The translations under genes and the position numbers were made by a program. This document shows, in pieces, positions 8,805 through 16,957 of a stretch of DNA of 64,000 nucleotides (the first letter of the stretch is position 1; every line of letters starts with the position of its first letter). The stretch comes from Maribacter thermophilus (GTDB lineage: Bacteria > Bacteroidota > Bacteroidia > Flavobacteriales > Flavobacteriaceae). The stretch covers positions 3,186,520-3,250,519 of the forward strand of contig NZ_LDAS01000001.1 in the NCBI RefSeq assembly GCF_001020565.1. The letters run 5' to 3'. The notes under the pieces are model-generated. The model ran no database searches, was not told the DNA's origin, and saw only the letters and a program-made list of their open reading frames with translations.

Positions 8805-9374
8805 TTACGACAAAAGTTTATCTATCACTTTAGGAAAATGCTCGTATTCTAATTGGTGTACTTTATCGGCAATATCTTCAGGGCTATCGCTTGGCAGTAC
8901 TGTTGTTTTGGCTTGGTGTAGAATGGCGCCCTCGTCATAATTAGAGTTGACCATATGTATAGTGATACCGGTCTCGGTCTCGTTATTGTCCTTTACCGCC
9001 TGGTGAACATTCATGCCGTACATGCCTTTGCCGCCGTATTTTGGTAACAATGCCGGGTGTATATTAATAATCTTATTTGGAAAAGCCTCGATAATGGAAT
9101 CTGGAATTTTCCATAAAAAACCGGCAAGAACGATCAAATCGGGATCTAGACCTTTAAGAATGTTTAGAACGCAATCACTATTAATAAAGGAGTGTCTGTT
9201 AAAAAACAACCCGCTAATATTAAGTCTGTTGCACCTATCCAGTACTTTGGCATCTCTTTTGTTGGTAAGTACGGCGGTGACCGTAACATGGGTCTTGTCA
9301 CTAAAATAGTTTACAATGTTCTCAACATTAGAGCCAGAACCGGATGCGAAAAGCACAATTCGTTTGGTGTTCAA
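8805..9374 (-). CDS. purN: Phosphoribosylglycinamide formyltransferase
   Basis: Third step of purine synthesis: formylates GAR using 10-formyl-THF. The 189-residue protein starts with RIVLFASGSGSNVENI (phosphate-binding loop) and contains the catalytic INIHPALLPKYGG motif with Asn and His, and a downstream Asp in NSNYDEGAI. The start codon is TTG at 9374; no ATG gives a better N-terminus. It is first in a minus-strand run with rnhA, the PfkB kinase and purF. The 261-base divergent spacer to acpP must hold its promoter, but no clear -7 box was found there. Confidence 0.93.
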   Translation of the reverse strand: MNTKRIVLFASGSGSNVENIVNYFSDKTHVTVTAVLTNKRDAKVLDRCNRLNISGLFFNRHSFINSDCVLNILKGLDPDLIVLAGFLWKIPDSIIEAFPNKIINIHPALLPKYGGKGMYGMNVHQAVKDNNETETGITIHMVNSNYDEGAILHQAKTTVLPSDSPEDIADKVHQLEYEHFPKVIDKLLS

Positions 9375-9594
9375 AAGAAATAGATTTTAAGTTAGATAAG
9401 CCGTTTACCTCACAAATACAGGGCAAAAGAAAATAGAAATTAAGGAATAGCCAAAGGTTTTACGGTAAAAGAATAAAACAAAATTCTTGGACCAACCCTG
9501 AAATTTTCTAAGCTGAAATAAGGAAACCTGTGTTTAATTTTATTAAATTACGGTACATTTTAACGACATTTAGTGTAATTAATCCAAAGTTTTT

Positions 9595-9602
9595 TATTTT
9601 TG
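9595..9602 (+). promoter_or_regulatory. -7 box of the acpP promoter
   Basis: TATTTTTG matches TAnnTTTG exactly and lies 33 bases before the acpP ATG. Confidence 0.6.
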
Positions 9603-9635
9603 CCTTCAATTTAAATTTTTAAAACCAATATTATT

Positions 9636-9869
9636 ATGTCAGACATTGCATCAAGAGTTAAAGCTATCATTGTTGATAAATTAGGAGTTGATGAAAACGA
9701 AGTGGTATCAGAAGCTAGCTTTACCAACGATTTAGGGGCAGATTCATTGGATACTGTTGAATTGATTATGGAGTTCGAAAAAGAATTCGATATTCAGATC
9801 CCTGATGATCAAGCTGAGAACATCGCAACAGTTGGCCAGGCCATTAGCTATATAGAAGAAGCAAAGTAA
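9636..9869 (+). CDS. acpP: Acyl carrier protein
   Basis: Carries growing fatty acyl chains on a phosphopantetheine arm. Residues 1-77 include [17 protein letters not shown], where the Ser of DSL is the attachment site. It is acidic and of normal length. fabF and rnc follow in the common order. A terminator-like hairpin after acpP should make acpP mRNA more abundant than fabF. Confidence 0.97.
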   Translation: MSDIASRVKAIIVDKLGVDENEVVSEASFTNDLGADSLDTVELIMEFEKEFDIQIPDDQAENIATVGQAISYIEEAK

Positions 9870-9895
9870 TTTGATTATTTCTTAAATAGAATTCA

Positions 9896-9938
9896 AATTA
9901 TCCATGTGGTAAATTCTCCGCATGGATAATTTTTTTTA
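9896..9938 (+). terminator. Terminator between acpP and fabF
   Basis: AATTATCCATG and CATGGATAATT form a perfect 11-bp stem with a 14-base loop, followed by a T run. Because fabF and rnc follow in the same direction, termination is probably partial. Confidence 0.75.
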
Positions 9939-9977
9939 ATTTACATCCGGTTTTTATTTAAACTAAAAATAAGTTCA

Positions 9978-11228
9978 ATGCAATTAAAGCGAGTTGTGGT
10001 TACAGGATTGGGTGCACTTACACCCATCGGTAATAATATTGAGGAGTATTGGGACGGTTTGGTAAATGGCAAAAGTGGTTCTGCACCTATTACCTATTAT
10101 GATACTGAAAAATTCAAGGTAAAATTCGCCTGTGAGCTAAAAAATTACAAAACAGAGGATTATTTTGAGCGTAAGGAAGGCCGTAAGCTGGATAAGTTTG
10201 CGCAGTATGCCTTGGTTTCATCCGATGAGGCTATAAAAGACTCCAAATTGGATTTGGATGTAGTTGACAAGTTCAGGGTAGGTGTTATTTGGGGAGCAGG
10301 TATTGGAGGTTTGGAAACATTTCAAAACGAGGTAATGAACTTTGCCCAAGGAGATGGTACACCACGTTTCAATCCTTTTTTTATACCTAAAATGATTGCT
10401 GATATTGCGCCAGGAAACATTTCTATAAAACACGGTTTTATGGGGCCTAACTATACAACGGTCTCAGCCTGTGCATCATCTGCCAACGCAATGATCGATG
10501 CTCTTAACTATATACGTCTGGGCCATTGCGATGTAGTCGTGACCGGCGGTAGTGAGGCGGCCGTAACCATTGCGGGTATGGGAGGTTTTGGAGCAATGCA
10601 TGCACTTTCGACCAGAAACGATAGTCCCGAAACGGCCTCAAGACCTTTTGATGCTACCAGAGACGGGTTTGTACTTGGTGAAGGCGCGGGAGCATTGGTA
10701 TTGGAAGAATACGAACATGCAAAGGCCAGGGGAGCAAAAATATATGCCGAGGTCGCAGGAGGTGGCCTTTCAAGTGATGCATATCATATGACAGCTCCGC
10801 ACCCAGATGGAATAGGGGTGGTTAAAGTAATGGAAAATTGTTTACGGGATGCCGGGTTAAGTATAGAAGATGTAGATGCCATTAATACACATGGTACCTC
10901 TACGCCTTTGGGTGACGTTGCAGAACTAAAGGCAATTTCAGAAGTTTTTGGTGAGCACGCCAAGAATATCAATATAAACTCTACAAAATCAATGACCGGG
11001 CACCTTTTGGGCGCCGCCGGTGCCATTGAGGCGATAGCATCGATATTGGCCATGGAACATGGTATTGTGCCGCCAACGATAAACCATGCCACGGTGGACG
11101 AAAATATTGATCCGAGTTTAAACCTTACTTTAAACAAGGCGCAGAAAAGAGATGTTAAAGTGGCCATGAGCAATACGTTCGGGTTTGGAGGACATAATGC
11201 TTGTGTTGTCTTTAAAAAAATAGATTAA
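9978..11228 (+). CDS. fabF: Beta-ketoacyl-ACP synthase II
   Basis: Condensing enzyme of fatty-acid elongation (416 residues). The Cys-His-His triad is visible: the nucleophile in VSACASSANAM near residue 163, His in THGTSTPLGD near 303, and His in KSMTGHLLGAAGAIEA near 340. GFGGHNACVVF ends the protein. The gene lies between acpP and rnc, the typical Bacteroidota order, with only 7 bases to rnc. Confidence 0.97.
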   Translation: MQLKRVVVTGLGALTPIGNNIEEYWDGLVNGKSGSAPITYYDTEKFKVKFACELKNYKTEDYFERKEGRKLDKFAQYALVSSDEAIKDSKLDLDVVDKFRVGVIWGAGIGGLETFQNEVMNFAQGDGTPRFNPFFIPKMIADIAPGNISIKHGFMGPNYTTVSACASSANAMIDALNYIRLGHCDVVVTGGSEAAVTIAGMGGFGAMHALSTRNDSPETASRPFDATRDGFVLGEGAGALVLEEYEHAKARGAKIYAEVAGGGLSSDAYHMTAPHPDGIGVVKVMENCLRDAGLSIEDVDAINTHGTSTPLGDVAELKAISEVFGEHAKNININSTKSMTGHLLGAAGAIEAIASILAMEHGIVPPTINHATVDENIDPSLNLTLNKAQKRDVKVAMSNTFGFGGHNACVVFKKID

Positions 11229-11235
11229 GATATTT

Positions 11236-11967
11236 ATGACATTTCCTAAGAATATATTCAATTCCCATTCTAAACAGGATGGGGATTTTTTTTTAGGGAT
11301 CAAAAAAATAATAGGATTTAAACCCAAAGAAATCAAGTTTTATAAAAAGGCTTTCCTGCATAGGTCCATGAATCAAAAGGACGGGAATGGAAATCCTATG
11401 AACTATGAAAGACTGGAGTTTTTGGGAGATTCTATGTTGGGGACCATTATATCCAAATACCTCTACAACGAAGTACCTGAAGGAGATGAAGGCTATTTGA
11501 CCAAGATGAGGTCTAAAATAGTCAGTCGAGAACATTTGAACGAGCTGGGCAAGGATCTGGAACTAATAAAATTTGTTGAAAGTAGGATTCCTAAAACACA
11601 CTTTGGAGAAAACATTCATGGTAATGTTTTCGAGGCCCTGGTAGGTGCTATTTATTTAGATAGGGGATATGCCTATTGCGAAAAGTTCATTAATAAACGG
11701 GTTATAGAACCTTATGTAGATATAGAACAATTGGAAGGCAAGGTAATCAGCTATAAAAGCTTGATTATAGAATGGTGTCAAAAACAGAAGAAGACTTTCA
11801 ATTATAATGTTTATGAAGATACAGGTAACGATACCCTAAAACATTTTGCGGTAAAACTGTCGATCGGGGGCAATGTAGTGGCAAAGGCCAGGGCAACCTC
11901 TAAAAAGAAAGCAGAAGAAAGAGCCTCAAAAAGAGCATTTTTTGCCCTTCAAGACAAAATAAAATAA
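11236..11967 (+). CDS. rnc: Ribonuclease III
   Basis: Double-strand-specific endoribonuclease for rRNA and mRNA processing. Of 243 residues, the N-terminal nuclease domain has the signature ERLEFLGDSMLGTIIS with catalytic Glu and Asp, and GNVFEALVGAIYLDRG with the second acidic pair. The C-terminal dsRNA-binding domain ends in the basic ARATSKKKAEERASKRAF helix. It starts 7 bases after fabF. Confidence 0.95.
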   Translation: MTFPKNIFNSHSKQDGDFFLGIKKIIGFKPKEIKFYKKAFLHRSMNQKDGNGNPMNYERLEFLGDSMLGTIISKYLYNEVPEGDEGYLTKMRSKIVSREHLNELGKDLELIKFVESRIPKTHFGENIHGNVFEALVGAIYLDRGYAYCEKFINKRVIEPYVDIEQLEGKVISYKSLIIEWCQKQKKTFNYNVYEDTGNDTLKHFAVKLSIGGNVVAKARATSKKKAEERASKRAFFALQDKIK

Positions 11968-12086
11968 CGTTTAGTTATAATTGAAACAAAAGACTAACTT
12001 TTTGATAACAATAAGGATATCTTAAACTTATTTCCTTGTTAGGCTTTATTCTTTAATAGTTCTATATTTACGGTTTTTCCGTGCTT

Positions 12087-12554
12087 ATGGCATCAGTATA
12101 TAAAATAAACGATGATTTTTACGATGACTCCTTTTTTTTAATTGCTTTGCATAGCACTTTAGAGGATTACGCAATCGCATACGGATTAAACCGTGTATTA
12201 AAATCAAACTTAAAAAGGGCCAAAGTGAACTTTGAATTGGCAAAGAACAGTTCATTCCCTTTTTATGAATGGCAAGATGAACTTAACGATCGTTATTGGG
12301 CGTTAGTTGCTAATCACAGCACAAAAAAAGAATTGGTGGCCAATACGAACGATTTGTTCCAGAACGAATCTACTTACAGTACTCCCCGTCTTATTCCAGA
12401 ACTTAAAGAGGTGGATTACTTTTTGAAGATCGAGGATGACGAAAGTATCGATTGCGAAGAGATCATCAAACTTTTATTGGGTATGCCAAGAATAATGGCG
12501 GCATATGAAGTTGATGCCGACAAACTAAAATCGAAGAATAATTTAATTTTTTAA
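12087..12554 (+). CDS. IPExxxVDY family protein, function unknown
   Basis: A 155-residue protein of a family found in Bacteroidota and named for a motif seen here as IPELKEVDYFLKI. No catalytic motif, signal peptide or membrane segment is visible; it is probably a small cytoplasmic protein. I chose the ATG at 12087; a GTG at 12081 would add two residues. It ends 2 bases before pyk, so it is almost certainly co-transcribed with it. In this family's genomes it commonly sits between rnc and pyk, as here. Function is unknown. Confidence 0.85.
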   Translation: MASVYKINDDFYDDSFFLIALHSTLEDYAIAYGLNRVLKSNLKRAKVNFELAKNSSFPFYEWQDELNDRYWALVANHSTKKELVANTNDLFQNESTYSTPRLIPELKEVDYFLKIEDDESIDCEEIIKLLLGMPRIMAAYEVDADKLKSKNNLIF

Positions 12555-12556
12555 GA

Positions 12557-13999
12557 ATGCCAACTAACAAGAAGACAAAAATCGTAGCGACCTTGGGGCC
12601 GGCTACAAGTAAGAAAGACGTGCTAAGAAGCATGATGCAGGCAGGAGTAGATGTCTTTAGGATCAACTTTTCCCATGCCGATTATGAAGATGTAAAGGAA
12701 CGGGTCAAAATGATTCGTGAATTGAATGAAGAATTGGAAATAAACACTTCTATTTTGGCCGATTTACAAGGACCAAAATTAAGGGTTGGTGTTATGGCCG
12801 GAGAGGTTGTTGTGAGTCCTGGCGACGAAATAACCTTCGTTACCGGTGAGCCTTTTGAAGGTACCAACGAACGTGTTTATATGAATTACAAAGAGTTTCC
12901 AAGAGATGTAAAGCCCGGCGAGCGTATACTTCTAGACGACGGTAAGCTTATGTTCGAGGCCATATCCACGAACGGTGAAACCGAGGTAAAAGCAAAAGTA
13001 ATTCAAGGCGGGCCCTTAAAATCCAAGAAAGGGGTTAACCTACCCAATACCAATATTTCATTACCGGCACTGACTCCCAAAGATATTAAGGATGCCGAAT
13101 TTGCAATTTCATTGGAAGTAGATTGGATCGCACTTTCGTTTGTTAGGTTCAGCCAAGACCTAATAGATCTTCAGAATATTATCAAAAAGCATTCAGATCA
13201 CAAGATTCCTATCATTGCAAAGATTGAAAAACCAGAAGCAGTTGAGAATATAGACAAGATAGTTGCCTATTGTGATGGATTAATGGTCGCCAGGGGTGAT
13301 TTAGGGGTAGAGGTTCCAGCGCAAGAAGTACCCTTAATTCAGAAAAAATTAGTTCTTAGGGCCAAAAAAGCGAGAATACCTGTAATTATAGCCACCCAAA
13401 TGATGGAGACTATGATTACAAGTCTTACCCCAACTAGGGCAGAGGTGAACGATGTCGCCAATTCGGTAATGGATGGTGCCGATGCTGTAATGCTTTCTGG
13501 AGAAACCTCTGTGGGGAACTATCCTGTACAGGTTATAGAGAAAATGGCAAGTATTTTGGAAAGTGTAGAGGGATCGGAACTTATTAAGGTTCCGCACGAA
13601 CCGCCACATGTACGCACCAAAAGGTATATTACCAAATCTATTTGTTATCATGCGGCATTAATGGCCAATGAAATAAAGGCCAAGGCCATTTCAACTTTAA
13701 CAAATAGTGGGTACACGGCATTTCAAATTTCTGCATGGAGGCCCAGTGCACATATTTTGGTATTTACTTCTAACAAAAGAATTCTTACCCAGCTAAATTT
13801 ACTTTGGGGAGTGCAAGCGTTTTATTACGATAAGTTTGTTTCTACAGATCAAACTATAGAAGACGTGAATGCCATTGCTTGTAAAAAAGGCTTTTTAGAG
13901 GTAGGTGATATGTTGGTCAGTCTAGCGGCCATGCCAATAAAAGAAAAAGGCATGGTAAACACCTTAAGGGTTTCTGAGATAGAAAACTGTAATTTTTAA
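12557..13999 (+). CDS. pyk: Pyruvate kinase
   Basis: Final glycolytic step, phosphoenolpyruvate plus ADP to pyruvate plus ATP. Of 480 residues, it starts TKIVATLGPAT, contains RINFSH, the catalytic-Lys signature PIIAKIEKPEAVENI, VARGDLGVEVP and IIATQMMETM, then the C-terminal regulatory domain. Two bases separate it from the IPExxxVDY gene. A bidirectional terminator follows. Confidence 0.97.
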   Translation: MPTNKKTKIVATLGPATSKKDVLRSMMQAGVDVFRINFSHADYEDVKERVKMIRELNEELEINTSILADLQGPKLRVGVMAGEVVVSPGDEITFVTGEPFEGTNERVYMNYKEFPRDVKPGERILLDDGKLMFEAISTNGETEVKAKVIQGGPLKSKKGVNLPNTNISLPALTPKDIKDAEFAISLEVDWIALSFVRFSQDLIDLQNIIKKHSDHKIPIIAKIEKPEAVENIDKIVAYCDGLMVARGDLGVEVPAQEVPLIQKKLVLRAKKARIPVIIATQMMETMITSLTPTRAEVNDVANSVMDGADAVMLSGETSVGNYPVQVIEKMASILESVEGSELIKVPHEPPHVRTKRYITKSICYHAALMANEIKAKAISTLTNSGYTAFQISAWRPSAHILVFTSNKRILTQLNLLWGVQAFYYDKFVSTDQTIEDVNAIACKKGFLEVGDMLVSLAAMPIKEKGMVNTLRVSEIENCNF

Positions 14000-14024
14000 A
14001 AAAGTACGATCTATTGTAAATAGA

Positions 14025-14053
14025 AGACCCACTTAATTTTAAGTGGGTCTTTC
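14025..14053. terminator. Bidirectional terminator between pyk and the PAS gene
   Basis: AGACCCACTTA and its complement TAAGTGGGTCT form a perfect stem flanked by T on one side and A on the other. It sits between convergent genes. Confidence 0.8.
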
Positions 14054-14072
14054 TGTTTTTATTTGTGTCCAA

Positions 14073-14597
14073 CTAGGCGACTTCCTTTTCAAAGGCAATA
14101 AAGTTTATGATCTTTCCGGTTTTGTTAAATATGGGCTGTCCTTGAATATGACAATTATAGGTAGTACCGTCTTTTCTATAATTTACGATTATAACCTCGA
14201 ATGGCTTTTGGTTTTTTATACTATCGGATACAACCTTAAGCGCTTTTTTACAGGTCTTTTCTCCCTGAAAAATTTTTGGTTTCTGTCCTATTATTTCCTC
14301 AGGTCTGTATCTGTTCATTTCCCATATATTTTGAGAGGCATACACGATATGCAAATCAACATCCGTTACAACGATAGTATGTTCTTTATCTATTAGCTCT
14401 TCTTCAAAATTTAAGGTATTAAAATTCCAGCGATTGCTTTCGGCCAGGTTTAACAGCAACTTTATATCATTGTTCGAGTTTAAAATTTTATCGAAACAAG
14501 TACCGTAAAAATCCCAAGAGTTTAAAGGTAGGGTGTTGATTTTTAGTGTCTTTTGAAATCTATCAACGGCAGCATCGTAATTAATCAGGTCAGACAT
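14073..14597 (-). CDS. PAS-domain protein resembling LOV domains but lacking the photoactive cysteine
   Basis: A 174-residue protein with one PAS domain at about residues 65-174 and a 60-residue N-terminal extension. EEIIGQKPKIFQGEKT aligns with the LOV signature EIIGRNCRFLQG, and later NYRKDGTTY matches LOV NYRKDGTPF. The residue that forms the flavin adduct in true LOV domains is Pro or Lys here, not Cys. No output domain is present. It could bind another cofactor or act as a short PAS adaptor. It is monocistronic and convergent with pyk. Confidence 0.8.
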   Translation of the reverse strand: MSDLINYDAAVDRFQKTLKINTLPLNSWDFYGTCFDKILNSNNDIKLLLNLAESNRWNFNTLNFEEELIDKEHTIVVTDVDLHIVYASQNIWEMNRYRPEEIIGQKPKIFQGEKTCKKALKVVSDSIKNQKPFEVIIVNYRKDGTTYNCHIQGQPIFNKTGKIINFIAFEKEVA

Positions 14598-14673
14598 AGA
14601 ACACGTTACTTCTTAGTAACCATAAAACTATAAAAATAGAAGGTCCGATTAAAATATTTAATATCGATTAACT

Positions 14674-14709
14674 CTTTTGTTTAACAAAAGGGCTAATAAA
14701 ATATCTTTT
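14674..14709 (+). promoter_or_regulatory. Possible promoter and operator of the AraC-family gene
   Basis: CTTTTGTTTAACAAAAG (14674-14690) is a palindrome with 7-bp arms that contains a TTTG. After a 22-base spacer, TATCTTTT (14702-14709) approximates the -7 box. The ATG is at 14779. Confidence 0.4.
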
Positions 14710-14778
14710 GGCTTGTAAAGGATGAACAGGAACGGAGACTAAAAGAATAGAACAAGGCCAATTAAAGAAACAAAGAAT

Positions 14779-15627
14779 ATGAAATTCGAATTTCATGATC
14801 CCAAATTGGGATCTCTTTTTGGGTTTACCGATGATATTAAAAAGTATCAAAATAGCTTTTCTATCAATTCTGGGAACATACAAATTCTTTGGAATAGGAA
14901 CAAGGTACCGGTATTTTTGTGTATAGATGGTCTTACCATTACTTTACGGCCAAATCAACTTGTGACTACTACATACTTACAACATGTAAGTTTCTCGAAT
15001 ACGGAAGCTCCTTTGATAAGTTTTCTTTTTAATAGGGCCTTTTACTGCATCAATGATCACGACAGTGAGGTTTCATGTAATGGGATACTGTTTTTTGGTA
15101 CCCAAGATTTGCCGATCATAACTATTCCACCAGAACAAGAGCATAAGTTTACTATACTATTTGAAGTGTTTAAAGAGGAATTTGACACATCGGACCAAAT
15201 ACAGGGAGATATGTTGCAAATGCTATTAAAGCGTTTAATAATTATATGTACACGTTTGGCAAAAGAACAACACTTTTTAAAATCTTTGAATAACGAGCAG
15301 ATAGAAATAATGCGAAAATTCAATGTTCTTGTGGATACCCATTTTAAAACAAAAAGAAAGGTAAGCGAATATGCCGAGCTTCTTTTTAAGAGTCCTAAGA
15401 CCCTCTCCAATCTTTTTGCGATCTATAACCAAAAATCTCCACAACAAATTATTTTGGAACGTTTGGCATTGGAAGCAAAGCGACTTATTAGCTTTACCGA
15501 CAAGCAACATCAAGAAATAGCTTTTGAATTAGGTTTTAACGACCCGGCACATTTTAGCAAATTCTTCAAAAAAATGACGGGCTATTCTCCTTCTAAATAC
15601 AAACAAACACAAGTGTTAGGTTCATAA
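14779..15627 (+). CDS. AraC-family transcriptional regulator
   Basis: A 282-residue regulator with a C-terminal double helix-turn-helix: the first helix pair around YAELLFKSPKTLSNLF, the second around EIAFELGFNDPAHFSKFFKK, followed by TGYSPSKYK, the family end signature. The N-terminal 170 residues look like a cupin-like ligand domain of the type common in Bacteroidota. A small peptide gene, an AhpD-like gene and a cupredoxin gene follow on the same strand and are likely targets (inference). Confidence 0.9.
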   Translation: MKFEFHDPKLGSLFGFTDDIKKYQNSFSINSGNIQILWNRNKVPVFLCIDGLTITLRPNQLVTTTYLQHVSFSNTEAPLISFLFNRAFYCINDHDSEVSCNGILFFGTQDLPIITIPPEQEHKFTILFEVFKEEFDTSDQIQGDMLQMLLKRLIIICTRLAKEQHFLKSLNNEQIEIMRKFNVLVDTHFKTKRKVSEYAELLFKSPKTLSNLFAIYNQKSPQQIILERLALEAKRLISFTDKQHQEIAFELGFNDPAHFSKFFKKMTGYSPSKYKQTQVLGS

Positions 15628-15718
15628 AGGGAAAATTGTACAAGTAGTCGGGCAATGGCTCCTAACAAATACCCTTCTTACGGTCGCATCTTTGCAGTGT
15701 AATTAAAAACAAAGAAAG

Positions 15719-15874
15719 ATGAAGACACATATCAAGTCTATTTTCAATTTAATCGAAATATTCGGGCAGTCTAAAAAAGAGGTAAAAACAACCTTAAGTG
15801 CCAAAACACATTGCGAGCAAAAGCACCATCACGATTTTTACTGTGATGCAGAAAAGCCATACATATCATTATAA
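15719..15874 (+). CDS. Small His/Cys-rich peptide, 51 residues
   Basis: The ATG at 15719 opens a 51-codon frame closed by TAA at 15872. The N-terminus MKTHIKSIFNLIEIFG is amphipathic and there is no cleavable signal. The C-terminal half holds HCEQKHHHDFYC, a cluster of four His and two Cys that could bind metal. It starts 91 bases after the AraC gene, with CATCTTTG (15687-15694, one mismatch to the -7 box) upstream, and lies 14 bases before the AhpD-like gene. Coding status is supported by spacing and composition only. Confidence 0.5.
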   Translation: MKTHIKSIFNLIEIFGQSKKEVKTTLSAKTHCEQKHHHDFYCDAEKPYISL

Positions 15875-15888
15875 TCAAAAAAACAGTT

Positions 15889-16440
15889 ATGAGCATATTT
15901 AATGTACCTAAAAGAGAAGAAGTATCAAACGAAAACCAGGAAATTTTCGACAATCTTGAAAAAGCTGTAGGCTTTGTTCCAAATTTATATGCCACCTATG
16001 CACATTCTGAGAATGCATTGGCAAATTATTTGGCATTGAGTAATGCAAAAACATCCCTTAGCGCAAAGCAGAAAGAGGTGGTGAACCTGGCTGTAAGCCA
16101 AGTAAACGATTGTAATTATTGCTTGGCAGCACATACGGCAATAGGAAAAATGAACGGTTTTACCGACGACCAAATATTGGAACTTAGAAAGGGGCATGCC
16201 TCTTTTGATACCCAGTTGGATGCATTGGCCAAACTGGCCAAAAATATCACGGAGAACAGAGGAGCAACGGATCAATCGGTTATAGATAATTTTTTGAAAG
16301 CCGGTTGGACCAAGGAAAATTTAGTGGATACCATTGTGTTGGTGGGCGACAAGACCATATCAAATTATCTACATAAAACTACCAACGTACCGGTAGATTT
16401 TCCAGAAGCAAAACCTTTGGAAACAGTAGAGACATTCTAG
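15889..16440 (+). CDS. Carboxymuconolactone decarboxylase/AhpD-like protein
   Basis: A 183-residue alkylhydroperoxidase-type protein. The CxxC pair and His of the AhpD active site are visible as CNYCLAAH (Cys75, Cys78, His82), which suggests thiol-dependent peroxide or radical chemistry rather than decarboxylation. It is cytoplasmic, without signal peptide. Its neighbours are the small peptide upstream (14 bases) and a secreted cupredoxin-like gene downstream (65 bases), which points to a small redox-stress operon under the AraC regulator. Confidence 0.88.
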   Translation: MSIFNVPKREEVSNENQEIFDNLEKAVGFVPNLYATYAHSENALANYLALSNAKTSLSAKQKEVVNLAVSQVNDCNYCLAAHTAIGKMNGFTDDQILELRKGHASFDTQLDALAKLAKNITENRGATDQSVIDNFLKAGWTKENLVDTIVLVGDKTISNYLHKTTNVPVDFPEAKPLETVETF

Positions 16441-16505
16441 ATAAAAACAAATAATACATAACATTAGTCCCAATAGTGGGAGAACAAATTTTAAAAACAA
16501 GAATT

Positions 16506-16895
16506 ATGAAAAGATTAGTTATAATAATGGTATTGGTAATAGGGGCGATATTCTCAGCGAACGCTCAAGACAAAACAATGAAAGGTTCTACAGAGGTTAT
16601 TGCGCTAGAGCAGGTACCGGGAGAGTTTACCCAGAAACAAATAACGGTATCTGAAGGAACGTACATTTTTGAGATTTCCAATAATAATGTAGGGCACAAC
16701 GTCGGTTTTGTTTTGGTAAAAAAAGGACAGGATATTTCGAAGCCCGAGAATCATATTAAAACAGCCTATGTAAAAAAACAGGTTGAGACGGGTAAAACAG
16801 AATCCTCCAAGCCTACCGTGTTGGAGAAAGGTGAGTATGTTTATTTTTGTCCTTTGAATCCAACGGCTACAGATAATACATTAACAGTAAAATAA
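16506..16895 (+). CDS. Secreted cupredoxin-like protein with incomplete copper site
   Basis: A 129-residue protein with signal peptide MKRLVIIMVLVIGAIFSANA. The beta-rich body ends in a pattern like plastocyanin: NNNVGHNVGF supplies His64 and YFCPLNPTATDN supplies Cys115, but the usual second His and the Met after the Cys are replaced. A type 1 copper site is therefore incomplete, and the domain may bind copper differently or not at all. I chose the ATG at 16506 because it opens the signal peptide; a GTG 30 bases upstream is unlikely. Confidence 0.75.
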   Translation: MKRLVIIMVLVIGAIFSANAQDKTMKGSTEVIALEQVPGEFTQKQITVSEGTYIFEISNNNVGHNVGFVLVKKGQDISKPENHIKTAYVKKQVETGKTESSKPTVLEKGEYVYFCPLNPTATDNTLTVK

Positions 16896-16918
16896 TAGTT
16901 TTAAAATAGGAGTCTTTA

Positions 16919-16955
16919 AAGCCGCTGGAATAATTGTACCCCAGTGGCTTTTTTT
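16919..16955 (+). terminator. Terminator after the cupredoxin gene
   Basis: AAGCCGCTGG and CCAGTGGCTT pair with one wobble, followed by seven T. It lies between convergent genes, 2 bases from the end of dinB. Confidence 0.8.
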
Positions 16956-16957
16956 AG

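Noticed and set aside
15057-15513. Antisense frames inside the AraC gene
   Set aside because: The AraC gene has clear helix-turn-helix motifs over the same bases.
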